This document shows positions 1 to 7,462 of a stretch of DNA of 64,000 bases, piece after piece. The translations under genes and the position numbers were made by a program. The DNA comes from Algoriphagus aquimarinus (lineage in GTDB: Bacteria; Bacteroidota; Bacteroidia; Cytophagales; Cyclobacteriaceae): the NCBI RefSeq assembly GCF_900112005.1, contig NZ_FOKK01000005.1, positions 225,183 to 289,182 on the forward strand. The letters are read 5' to 3'. Numbering within the stretch: the stretch's first letter is position 1; the number at the start of each line of letters is the position of its first letter. The notes below the pieces were generated by a model. The model ran no database searches. It was not told the origin of the DNA and was given only the letters and a program-made list of their open reading frames with translations.

Positions 1-507
1 GGCATCTTGGATAGCGCGAAGCATTTTGAGCTCTTCTGTAACATTCAGCCCATAGCCACTTTTCACTTCTATAGTCGTCACACCTTCGCTTAGATGTCGG
101 TTTGCATTTGTAACGGTTCTTTCAGCAAGTTCGGCGTGACTGAGATTGCGCGTTTGAGTGACTGTATCCCAAATTCCACCACCGGCTTCTGCGATTTCCA
201 AATAGGATTTTCCAGCATTTCGCATAGCGAAATCCTGTGCTCGGCTGCCTCCAAAACAAATATGCGTATGACAATCTATCCATCCTGGCAGTGCCACAAA
301 GTCACCTTTCAGCTCAATGACCTCGGTGTTCTGAGATTCTGCTTTTGCTAGTAAATCAGTGAAAATACCAACTTCTAGAATCTTATCATCCTCAATTAGA
401 AATCCCGCATTCTCAAGAATTTCTAATTGCTCATCCTTCAAAGCTCCTTTTAACGAAAGCTTGTCAAGTGTAAGCAATTGAGTTATTGGGCCGATTAGTT
501 TTTTCAT
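1..507 (-). CDS. hutI: Imidazolonepropionase, N-terminal part (gene runs off the left edge)
   Basis: The first 169 codons are present; the stop lies beyond the window. The product hydrolyses 4-imidazolone-5-propionate to N-formimino-L-glutamate, the third step of histidine degradation, in the cytoplasm. The start is ATG at 507-505, giving MKKLIGPITQLL. After a small beta-sandwich region, the amidohydrolase metal motif is seen as DCHTHICFGG with His80 and His82, followed by SRAQDFAMR and a glycine-rich AEAGGGIWDTVTQTR stretch. These are characteristic of HutI in the amidohydrolase superfamily. It lies 117 bp downstream of hutH on the same strand, so the two are probably co-transcribed. The family call rests on these motifs; completeness of the C-terminus cannot be judged. 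Confidence 0.93.
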   Translation of the reverse strand, partial: MKKLIGPITQLLTLDKLSLKGALKDEQLEILENAGFLIEDDKILEVGIFTDLLAKAESQNTEVIELKGDFVALPGWIDCHTHICFGGSRAQDFAMRNAGKSYLEIAEAGGGIWDTVTQTRNLSHAELAERTVTNANRHLSEGVTTIEVKSGYGLNVTEELKMLRAIQDA

Positions 508-540
508 GAGGTTTATGTTTCAAACAGTTTCTCGTAGTTC

Positions 541-580
541 CCGCAGATTGACGCTGATAAGGTCGCAGCTGAAGACGCAG
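541..580. repeat. Short CGCAG-type imperfect tandem repeat between hutH and hutI
   Basis: The pentamer CGCAG (once CGCTG) recurs at 542, 552, 564 and 576, at 10-12 bp steps, inside the 117-bp gap between hutH and hutI. It resembles no coding signal here. It may be a remnant of an intergenic repeat family; only one copy is seen in this window. Confidence 0.4.
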
Positions 581-624
581 AATATTTTAATTGAGGTAAG
601 TGGTTATTTTTGACCTTACTTGTT

Positions 625-2190
625 TTAACAATCGAATAATTTACTCCACTCAGTTGCAAAAGGTAAGTTTTCCTCCTTTGCTACTTGATTTGCGATTTCG
701 ACCAACTCACCACTTTGGATCATCTCAATCGCTGCTTCCATATCCTCAGTCATCACTCGGTCATTTATTACAGGAGCAATACTCTTTCTTACGTGGGCAT
801 GAATCGCTGTCATTACCTTCCCAGATTTCAAAGGAGCGTGGAAATCCATCGCTTGTGCAGCATAAAATAGCTCTATTCCTAGAATTTTCTCCACATTCCC
901 GATGACTTGCAAGGCCTTTCGCGCACCTATCGAGCCCATACTCACGTGATCTTCCTGACCAAGGGAAGTTGGAATGCTATCTGCAGAAGAAGGGAAGCAA
1001 AGCCCTTTATTCTCTGAAGCTAGAGCCGCAGTGGTGTATTGGGGGATCATTAAACCGGAATTCAAACCAGTTTCCTTCAAAAGCAATTTGGGCACTCCTG
1101 GAGTATCACCCTCTAGGGAAAGATAGATTCTTCGATCTGAAATATTACCCAATTCTGAAGCTGCGAGACAAGCGTAATCCAATGGCAACGCAATAGGCTG
1201 TCCGTGGAAGCTGCCTCCCGAAATCGTATGATCTTCGCTGAACACAACTGGATTGTCAGTCACCGAATTTATTTCAGTTTCAATGGCATCTTTGAGGTGC
1301 AGCCAAGCATTTCGCGAAGCGCCGTGAACCTGTGGCATACAGCGTAAAGAATAGGGGTCCTGAACTCGCGCGCAATTCAAATGCGAATTGATAATTTCGG
1401 ATTCATGTAACAAATTCAGGATTGTCTGAGCAACGTGTTTATTTCCTACAAATGGCCTCAATTGATGCAATTCAGGAGAGAAAGGTTTGATCGAACCCAT
1501 TAGGCCTTCGATCATCATGGCTCCGGTAATGTCTGCATGAACGAGTAAATTATGCAAGCGATCCACGACTTTCACACCATAAGCTGCCATGAATTGAGTG
1601 CCGTTGATCAGCGCTAAACCTTCTTTAGGGCCAAGGTGAAGCGCAGTGATTTCTAGCTTCGCAAAAAGTTCTGAAGTTTTTACAATGCTGCCTTCATAAT
1701 GTACTTTTCCCAAACCCAATAAAGGCAGAAACAAATGCGAAAGTGGAGCCAAATCTCCAGACGCACCAACTGAACCTTGGATAGGAACGACGGGAATGAC
1801 GTCGTTCTCCAACATCCAAATCATTCTCTCTAGTGTTTCGAGTTTTATTCCCGAAAATCCTTGAGCCAAAGCCTGAAGTTTCAGCACGAGCATCAGTTTG
1901 GATATTTCAACTGGAACGGGTTCTCCCAAGCCAACAGCATGACTCTTCAGGAGGTTTTCCTGAAGAGTCTGCGTATCAGCTGCTGAAATCTTGCTCGTGC
2001 AAAGTGGCCCGAAACCTGTGTTAATTCCATAAACAGCTTTTTCACCTTTGGCTATGTTAGCCACAGCAAGCGCAGATGCTTGAACTTTGTCACGAGTATC
2101 AGAGCTTAATTCTCCTTTGATCTCTTTTCTAGCGAGTTGCAAAGCAGTGCCCACCGTTAGTTGATCTTGGCCGTATTGGAATGTATTCAT
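625..2190 (-). CDS. hutH: Histidine ammonia-lyase
   Basis: A 521-residue cytoplasmic enzyme that deaminates L-histidine to trans-urocanate and ammonia, the entry step of histidine use. The Ala-Ser-Gly tripeptide that self-cyclises into the MIO electrophile is at residues 143-145, inside GSVGASGDLAPLSHL. The N-terminal YGINTGFG motif at 54-61 supplies the catalytic tyrosine loop. Length is typical of the family (about 500-520). The ATG at 2190 is followed by the expected N-terminus. It probably heads a hut operon with hutI downstream and is read divergently from a LysR-type regulator that likely controls it. The rest of the pathway (urocanase, hutG/ftcD) is not in the window. Confidence 0.97.
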   Translation of the reverse strand: MNTFQYGQDQLTVGTALQLARKEIKGELSSDTRDKVQASALAVANIAKGEKAVYGINTGFGPLCTSKISAADTQTLQENLLKSHAVGLGEPVPVEISKLMLVLKLQALAQGFSGIKLETLERMIWMLENDVIPVVPIQGSVGASGDLAPLSHLFLPLLGLGKVHYEGSIVKTSELFAKLEITALHLGPKEGLALINGTQFMAAYGVKVVDRLHNLLVHADITGAMMIEGLMGSIKPFSPELHQLRPFVGNKHVAQTILNLLHESEIINSHLNCARVQDPYSLRCMPQVHGASRNAWLHLKDAIETEINSVTDNPVVFSEDHTISGGSFHGQPIALPLDYACLAASELGNISDRRIYLSLEGDTPGVPKLLLKETGLNSGLMIPQYTTAALASENKGLCFPSSADSIPTSLGQEDHVSMGSIGARKALQVIGNVEKILGIELFYAAQAMDFHAPLKSGKVMTAIHAHVRKSIAPVINDRVMTEDMEAAIEMIQSGELVEIANQVAKEENLPFATEWSKLFDC

Positions 2191-2248
2191 ACTATTTGGG
2201 TCTCAATTCTAGGGTATTGACAAAGATACCGAGCATTAATGATAAGTT

Positions 2249-2276
2249 TTGATATCAATATTGTCATGATTTGATA
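2249..2276. promoter_or_regulatory. Candidate LysR-type operator between hutH and the LysR gene
   Basis: The 99-bp divergent intergenic region contains a perfect palindrome TTGATATCAA at 2249-2258. A second TTGATA half-site lies at 2271-2276, 22 bp (two helical turns) further on. LysR-type regulators usually bind such dyads (T-N11-A type) between themselves and their target. This is a sequence-based inference without binding data. Confidence 0.45.
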
Positions 2277-2289
2277 CCTTTAAGGCATC

Positions 2290-3156
2290 ATGGAATTAAG
2301 ACATTTGAGTTATTTCAAAGCAGTTGCAGAGGAGTTGAATTTCCGAAAGGCAGCTGAGCGCTTATTTATTTCCCAACCAGGTTTGAGTAGACAAATCAAA
2401 CAATTGGAGGAAATGCTGGAGGTTAAACTCTTTGAGCGTGATCAAAAGCATGTGGAATTGACTGCAGCTGGAGCATTTTTCAAAAATGAAGTTGACTTCG
2501 TGTTGAACCATCTGGATCTTACCAAAAGCCAATTGAAATTAATCGCGGCGGGAAAAATAGGAGAATTGAGGATAGGTTTCTTGGGTTCGGCATCCAATCA
2601 GGTTTTACCGGATTTACTTGCTAAGTTGAATGCCGAGCAACCTTTGATCAGCACCAGTTTGGAAGAATTGAGCAATTCTGTTCAAGTGGAAATGATCGAA
2701 AAGGATAAGTTGGATTTGGGGTTTGTACGCTTGGCTTCCGTGCCAAGCGACCTAGAAATGAAGGTTGTTTTGCGGGATAGTTTCTCATTGGTAGTGTCCA
2801 AAAACCATCCGCTTCATGAACAAGCTTTTACTTCGGTAAACCAGTTTAAGGATGAATCTTTCGTCCTTTTTTCCTCTGATTATAGCAACCTCTATTATGA
2901 GCAAATCATTGGAATTTGTAGAGATGCAGGTTTTTCTCCCAATATCCGGCATAAGTCTGTGCATGCGCTGACGATCTTCAAATTGGTGGAAAATGGGATG
3001 GGGGTGGCGATAGTTCCGACTTCTTTAAAGCATGGCTATGAGCTGAACGTGCGATTTATGGAGATCCCGAATATTTTTCAGTTCACAGAACTTTCTGCCA
3101 TCTGGAAAGCAGAGAATCGGAATCCTGCTTTGAAGCAGGTTTTGCCATTACTGTAG
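2290..3156 (+). CDS. LysR-family transcriptional regulator, probable hut regulator
   Basis: A 288-residue regulator. The N-terminal winged helix-turn-helix (residues about 1-60) begins MELRHLSYFKAVAEELNFRK and contains the classic SQPGLSRQIKQLE recognition helix. Residues about 90-285 form the periplasmic-binding-like effector domain. It starts 99 bp from the divergent hutH, the usual layout for a LysR protein that controls its neighbour and itself. The effector could be histidine or urocanate, but this is not visible in the sequence. Length is normal. The family call is firm; the role in histidine use is inferred from position only. Confidence 0.92.
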   Translation: MELRHLSYFKAVAEELNFRKAAERLFISQPGLSRQIKQLEEMLEVKLFERDQKHVELTAAGAFFKNEVDFVLNHLDLTKSQLKLIAAGKIGELRIGFLGSASNQVLPDLLAKLNAEQPLISTSLEELSNSVQVEMIEKDKLDLGFVRLASVPSDLEMKVVLRDSFSLVVSKNHPLHEQAFTSVNQFKDESFVLFSSDYSNLYYEQIIGICRDAGFSPNIRHKSVHALTIFKLVENGMGVAIVPTSLKHGYELNVRFMEIPNIFQFTELSAIWKAENRNPALKQVLPLL

Positions 3157-3230
3157 AAAAATGGAATTAGTGTTTTCCTAAGTAATAATTTTAGCAAATT
3201 CGACAATGCAGGGAGTTCAAAACAAGTAGA

Positions 3231-3746
3231 ATGGGAAAGATTGAAAAAAGTGCTGACAGGCAGACAAAGTCTTTACTGCTTATTTATTTGATTGTCTTGG
3301 GTTGGATCATTTTGCTTAAGCTAGGTGTACAGTTTTCTTACATGGAGGAGAGAAAAATAAATCTGATCCCTTTTGCAAATGGCTACTATAGCATGATGGA
3401 AACCACTTTGAATGTGGTGATTTTTATTCCGCTTGGAATTTATGCGAGAATATTATTTAGAGATGGAGCTTTTGGCTTTAATCTACTTTTCTTTTTTCTG
3501 ACAAGTTTGATGTTAGAAGGACTGCAGTTTGTATTCAAATTTGGGACATTTGATATCACAGATTTACTTACCAATACGACTGGTGGTATCATTGGCTACT
3601 TGCTATTTTGGGCACTGCAAAAATTTATTGGCAACCATCTAAAGGCGCAGAAGTACATTAATAGTATTGCAGCTATTGGCACCTTCCTTATTGTTTTGCT
3701 CCTCGTCCTTCTCAAACTGAATCTGTTGCCAATCAGTTATCAATGA
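3231..3746 (+). CDS. VanZ-like integral membrane protein
   Basis: 171 residues with four to five predicted membrane helices, including LLLIYLIVLGWIILLKLG, NVVIFIPLGIYARI, LLFFFLTSLMLEGLQF, an ITDLLTNTTGGIIGYLLF segment and a last helix near 145-165. The NLIPF motif, the helix-borne E-x2-Q pair and the (D)-L-x-N-x2-G-G signature match the VanZ-like family. The function of most members is unknown. The name comes from a teicoplanin-resistance gene, but isolated homologues like this one are not resistance determinants by themselves. It stands alone downstream of the LysR gene. Confidence 0.85.
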   Translation: MGKIEKSADRQTKSLLLIYLIVLGWIILLKLGVQFSYMEERKINLIPFANGYYSMMETTLNVVIFIPLGIYARILFRDGAFGFNLLFFFLTSLMLEGLQFVFKFGTFDITDLLTNTTGGIIGYLLFWALQKFIGNHLKAQKYINSIAAIGTFLIVLLLVLLKLNLLPISYQ

Positions 3747-3885
3747 GGGTGCAGAATATTACTAGATCATTCAAGGCGTTCCAGAGTTTACGGCTGAAAG
3801 ACCTATAGATCCGGAGGTTTATTTTTCAAGGTGATTTAACCCAAAAACCTTAATTTGATCTCTAAATCCAAATGTCGGGTAAAAG

Positions 3886-3900
3886 TCGGGTCAAAACCGA
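3886..3900. promoter_or_regulatory. TCGG-N7-CCGA inverted repeat upstream of the first XRE gene
   Basis: An inverted repeat TCGG (3886-3889) / CCGA (3897-3900) with a 7-bp spacer. It is preceded 11 bp upstream by a further GTCGGG (3874-3879). The same arrangement occurs before the paralogue at 4867-4881, though the surrounding bases differ, so it is a good candidate operator for autoregulation. Confidence 0.5.
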
Positions 3901-3942
3901 GCCTATTTCGCCTTAAGTCACAATCCAATCAGAGAAATTGCC

Positions 3943-4773
3943 ATGGTAAATCAAAATGTACACACAATGAAACAACCAGAACTAGGCAAGCGAATCTCTG
4001 AAATGAGAAGGGCAAAAGGATTGACTCAAGAGGAGTTGGTCGAACTATGCAACCTGAATGTGCGGACTATCCAGCGCATCGAAGCAGGGGAGGTGACTCC
4101 GAGAAGTTATACGATCAAGGCTTTGTTTGAGGCGTTGGGTGCAACGTGGCAAAATTCTGAACAGGAAGTAAATGAATCTAAGTCTAAACCAGTTTTGACT
4201 TGGTTATATGTTGGGTTTGGTTCGGGATTAATCTATTTCTTTTTGAGCTATTTTGAGATTAGTATGGAGATTGAATGGATGGAAGGAAGTTTCGGAAATC
4301 CTTTAAATTTTGGATTGGTGAAGGCAGGCGTCCTGATCACATTCTCTTTATTTATTTTTGGACTGATCAAAATGACTTCAGCTTTTCCAAACAAGATTCT
4401 ACAGATAGCACTTTGGGTGATGCTGATTGCAAATGGAATCTGGTATTCAATTGACTTGATTTCTCTAGCGACTTCTATATTTAAAATGGAGGATTATTAT
4501 TTCGTCAAGCTGGCCACTTTTGGCTTGGCTTACGGATTTATGGGAGCGGGCTTTCTTTGTTATAAAAATCTATGGTCAAACATCCCGCAGATCTTGGGAG
4601 CATTGGGGATTGTATCTGGGATATTGATCTTTTCTGTTGCTGGAGCACTATTCGGATTGATTCCGCTTACTTTATTTGAATTGGGTGAGCTTGGTCTATT
4701 GATTTGGGCTATCAACAAAATCGGGAGAACTTCTTCTCCCGATTCCACTTTCAGTTCTCAAGTGACAGCTTGA
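3943..4773 (+). CDS. Membrane-anchored XRE-family regulator, copy 1
   Basis: 276 residues. Residues about 11-68 form a Cro/C1-type helix-turn-helix (LGKRISEMRRAKGLTQEELV ... VRTIQRIEAGEVTPR). The rest is hydrophobic with five to six membrane helices (for example ITFSLFIFGLIKM, IALWVMLIANGIWYSIDLI, IPQILGALGIVSGILIFSVAG). It is therefore probably a membrane-tethered DNA-binding protein; the signal sensed is unknown. An in-frame ATG eight codons later (3967) is an alternative start, also conserved in the paralogue. It is followed 150 bp later by a diverged tandem copy. The last 69 bp of coding sequence (4703-4771) are identical between the copies although the bodies differ strongly. Confidence 0.85.
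   Translation: MVNQNVHTMKQPELGKRISEMRRAKGLTQEELVELCNLNVRTIQRIEAGEVTPRSYTIKALFEALGATWQNSEQEVNESKSKPVLTWLYVGFGSGLIYFFLSYFEISMEIEWMEGSFGNPLNFGLVKAGVLITFSLFIFGLIKMTSAFPNKILQIALWVMLIANGIWYSIDLISLATSIFKMEDYYFVKLATFGLAYGFMGAGFLCYKNLWSNIPQILGALGIVSGILIFSVAGALFGLIPLTLFELGELGLLIWAINKIGRTSSPDSTFSSQVTA
4703..4771 (+). repeat. 69-bp perfect direct repeat, copy 1 (3' end of the first XRE gene)
   Basis: Identical base for base to 5729-5797. It codes for the C-terminal WAINKIGRTSSPDSTFSSQV. It contains a perfect 11-bp inverted repeat, arms 4719-4729 and 4734-4744 (AATCGGGAGAA / TTCTCCCGATT), with loop CTTC. Sequence outside the block is much more diverged between the paralogues. Confidence 0.9.
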
Positions 4774-4866
4774 TCGTTTTTAATAGGATAGAATCTCGAT
4801 TTTGAATTAAAGACTAAGTTTATTTTTTGTTATTTTTAGCCATTAAGCCTAAGAGTCGCCTAAAAG

Positions 4867-4881
4867 TCGGTTTAAAGCCGA
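4867..4881. promoter_or_regulatory. TCGG-N7-CCGA inverted repeat upstream of the second XRE gene
   Basis: Same half-sites and same 7-bp spacing as at 3886-3900, again with a GTCG element 11 bp upstream (4855). Spacer bases differ from the first copy. Conservation of the arms against diverged flanks suggests an operator for the helix-turn-helix proteins encoded just downstream. Confidence 0.5.
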
Positions 4882-4923
4882 GGTAATTACGTCCCTGATT
4901 ACAATTCAATCCTTGATATTGCC

Positions 4924-5799
4924 ATGGTCAATCAAAGTATATACAAAATGAAACAACCTGAACTTGGTAAGAAAATCTATGAAAGAAGAAAGGCAAAAGG
5001 ACTGACTCAGGAAGAGTTGGTGGAAAAGTGCAATCTAAATGTGCGTACCATACAGCGCATAGAAGCTGGGGAGGTGTCTCCCAGAAATCACTCCGTTAAA
5101 GCTTTATTTGAGGCTTTGGAAATAGACTGGGTAGAGGCAGGTAAAGCAGAGCATCAAGAAAAAATTGAGGAAGAAAAGTCTTCGGAAGTTAATTCCATTG
5201 TAAAGAAAGCTGTTCCAAATTTGATATTGCTTTACCTCGCTTTAGCCGCAGGAGTTATCAATTTGATTTTGCCATTTTTTGAAAGTGGTCTGGATGTAAA
5301 CCCAATGAAAGTAGATGAAGTTAATGTCTCAACTTTCTGGTGGGTTAAAATCGGGGTAGCTCTTTTATCGACATTGTTTTTGGCTGGGATGATCAAAATG
5401 ACTCATATTTTCCCAAATAGAATCTTGCGAAGAACACTTTGGGTGATGTTGATCATCAATGCAATTTTCGGTTCAGTCGAGCTTGCTTTAGGTACCGAGC
5501 TCAATTTAGTGATAGTGGGTTTTTATATTATTAGATCAATTGTTTTTGGCTCCTTCTTCGTGCTTATAGGAATAGGTTTTCTATCCTATAAAAATGTTTG
5601 GTCAAATTACACTCAGATCATTGGAGTACTGGGGATTTTGTCTGGAGTTCTAATCATGTCTGTGATAGGAGCTTATATTGTCTCGGTTCCATTCACCTTA
5701 TTTAAGCTTAGCCAACTCGGTTTTTTGTTTTGGGCTATCAACAAAATCGGGAGAACTTCTTCTCCCGATTCCACTTTCAGTTCTCAAGTGACAGCTTAA
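4924..5799 (+). CDS. Membrane-anchored XRE-family regulator, copy 2
   Basis: 291 residues, the tandem paralogue of the preceding gene. The helix-turn-helix (residues about 11-68) is nearly the same (LTQEELVEKCNLNVRTIQR). A charged linker (about 72-95, EKIEEEKSSEVNS) is longer than in copy 1, and again about six membrane helices follow. Its 3' end overlaps the convergent menD gene by 23 bp. The last 69 bp equal those of copy 1. Because near-identical recognition helices face similar upstream inverted repeats, the two proteins probably bind the same sites and may form heterodimers; this is inferred. Confidence 0.85.
   Translation: MVNQSIYKMKQPELGKKIYERRKAKGLTQEELVEKCNLNVRTIQRIEAGEVSPRNHSVKALFEALEIDWVEAGKAEHQEKIEEEKSSEVNSIVKKAVPNLILLYLALAAGVINLILPFFESGLDVNPMKVDEVNVSTFWWVKIGVALLSTLFLAGMIKMTHIFPNRILRRTLWVMLIINAIFGSVELALGTELNLVIVGFYIIRSIVFGSFFVLIGIGFLSYKNVWSNYTQIIGVLGILSGVLIMSVIGAYIVSVPFTLFKLSQLGFLFWAINKIGRTSSPDSTFSSQVTA
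5729..5797 (+). repeat. 69-bp perfect direct repeat, copy 2 (3' end of the second XRE gene)
   Basis: Second copy of the block at 4703-4771. Here it also contains the stop codon of the convergent menD (5777-5779). Confidence 0.9.
5742..5770 (-). terminator. Probable menD terminator lying inside the XRE coding sequence
   Basis: The perfect 11-bp stem (arms 5745-5755 and 5760-5770, 4-base loop) begins six bases after the menD stop on the minus strand. It is followed there by TTTTG. It can act as an intrinsic terminator for the men operon while encoding KIGRTSSPDS of the XRE protein on the other strand. Confidence 0.5.
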
Positions 5800-7462
5800 T
5801 TTTTTCTTTCACCGACTTCAAAATCTCAGCATTGTCTGGACTTGAAGTTTCGATTTCCAAGATTTTGGGATGAAGTGAATCTTTATAAAAGTCCTCTAGC
5901 GAAGCTTCTAATTCTTCCTGATTTACGACTTTCGAATAGAAAAATCCATACTCAGTTGCCAAATGCTGGGCTGTGAGTTTTTGCTTAGTCTCGAAATATT
6001 CTTCTAGCTCGGGTTGATTTTTTGGTCCATCAATTAGCCTGAATATTCCCCCTGCATGGTTGTTAAGCAAAATAATCCGAAGATTAGGAATGGCGTAATT
6101 ATGCCAAAAAGCATTGCGATCATAGAAGAATGCCATGTCGCCCGTAATAAGCGTGACGGTATCCTTGGTTGTAAAGGTGCAACCGACAGCAGTGGAATTT
6201 GATCCATCGATACCTGAGGTTCCTCGGTTACAGCTTACTTCTTGGTCTCTTTTTCCCAGTAAATTCAAGTATCGCACTGCCATACTATTAGCCACATGGA
6301 TTTTGGAAAGTAAAGGAGTTTTGCTCAGACAAAATGCCAAAGCAGAATATTCCCCGAATTCAGTTATTTCGAATACTTTACCCAGCGCAGCCTTTGCCTT
6401 TTGTTCCAGATCTACCCAGTTATTTTGAAAGTCTTGATTCTGTGGTTTAAGAGTTATTGCAAGCCAATTGAAAAATGAAGATGGGCTACTTGGTATTGTT
6501 CGAGATAATCGCTGAAAGGTGTCTTTTGCTTTCCCGTCTTCCTGCACATGCCAGTGTGACGCTTGAGTCTTTCGTAGGAATAGTTTCAGTGATTTTGAAA
6601 TCACCGACTTCCCAAAGGAAATAATAAGTTCAGGTTCCAGTTCTTGACTCAGGGAGGAGTTTCCAAGCCAGTGATCGTGCAGCGAAATAGTCTGTTCGGA
6701 TTGCAAATTGCTGATGGTATCAGTGATGATTACCACTTTTTTCTCTTTCGAAAGCTGATCTAAAACAGCCTGTAGTGCTGAGTTGGGATACTGCTGCCCT
6801 GCGACGATCAGAATCTTGCTAAAGGATTGGAGTCTATTAGAAAGCCTTTTCAAACTTTCCTCAGAAAGCTGAACTGAATAATGTTCCAGATTGAAAACTC
6901 TCGGATTCGCAGGGAATTTAATTTTTTCATCATGCTCAGGATAGAACGGCTCACGAAGTGGGATGTTAATATGAACCGGTCCAGCAGGAAATTGCTTAGC
7001 TAGGTTTATTGCTTCGTTTACAATACGTGAAGAATGCCAAAGCTGATCCGAATTGCTCGTGGAATCAGGCAATTGAAAGCTGCCTTTCACATGTTTTCCG
7101 TACACGCTTTGCTGGAAAATAGTTTGTCCGTCATATTGATCGATCCATTCCGCAGGTCTGTCTGCAGTTAAAATCAATAGAGGTATTTGTTGGAAAAATG
7201 CCTCAGCGACAGCTGGGTAGTAATTCAAAGCTGCAGATCCACTCGTGCAAGCCAAGGCCACAGGTTCCTCCAATTGCTGAGCCATACCCAAGGCTATGAA
7301 AGCAGCCGAACGCTCGTCAGAGATAGTTCTGGAGTGAATCTGTGGATGTCTAGCAAAAGCAAGCGTAAGTGGAGCACAACGTGAGCCAGGAGAAAGAATG
7401 GCGTTTTGGATGCCCTTTTTGGCGCAAATCGCCACTAAATCAACAACTGATTGAAGTATCAA
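5777..7462 (-). CDS. menD: 2-succinyl-5-enolpyruvyl-6-hydroxy-3-cyclohexene-1-carboxylate synthase (MenD)
   Basis: A 561-residue ThDP enzyme that joins isochorismate and 2-oxoglutarate to give SEPHCHC in menaquinone synthesis. SPGSR (24-28) and the catalytic ThDP glutamate in SDERSAAF (Glu50) are seen. The C-terminal GDMAFFYDRNAFWH ... ILLNNHAGGIF stretch is the ThDP/Mg site with the family's GGIF ending. The start is TTG at 7462-7460, overlapping the TGA of the upstream isochorismate synthase (TTGA). No ATG fits, because the conserved N-terminus begins at this codon. It is the third gene of a thioesterase-menF-menD operon. Its 3' end overlaps the convergent XRE gene by 23 bp. Confidence 0.95.
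   Translation of the reverse strand: MILQSVVDLVAICAKKGIQNAILSPGSRCAPLTLAFARHPQIHSRTISDERSAAFIALGMAQQLEEPVALACTSGSAALNYYPAVAEAFFQQIPLLILTADRPAEWIDQYDGQTIFQQSVYGKHVKGSFQLPDSTSNSDQLWHSSRIVNEAINLAKQFPAGPVHINIPLREPFYPEHDEKIKFPANPRVFNLEHYSVQLSEESLKRLSNRLQSFSKILIVAGQQYPNSALQAVLDQLSKEKKVVIITDTISNLQSEQTISLHDHWLGNSSLSQELEPELIISFGKSVISKSLKLFLRKTQASHWHVQEDGKAKDTFQRLSRTIPSSPSSFFNWLAITLKPQNQDFQNNWVDLEQKAKAALGKVFEITEFGEYSALAFCLSKTPLLSKIHVANSMAVRYLNLLGKRDQEVSCNRGTSGIDGSNSTAVGCTFTTKDTVTLITGDMAFFYDRNAFWHNYAIPNLRIILLNNHAGGIFRLIDGPKNQPELEEYFETKQKLTAQHLATEYGFFYSKVVNQEELEASLEDFYKDSLHPKILEIETSSPDNAEILKSVKEKIKLSLEN

Noticed and set aside
3231..3746. VanZ as glycopeptide resistance
   Set aside because: No van genes or D-Ala-D-Lac ligase nearby; isolated VanZ-like proteins are widespread and of unknown function.
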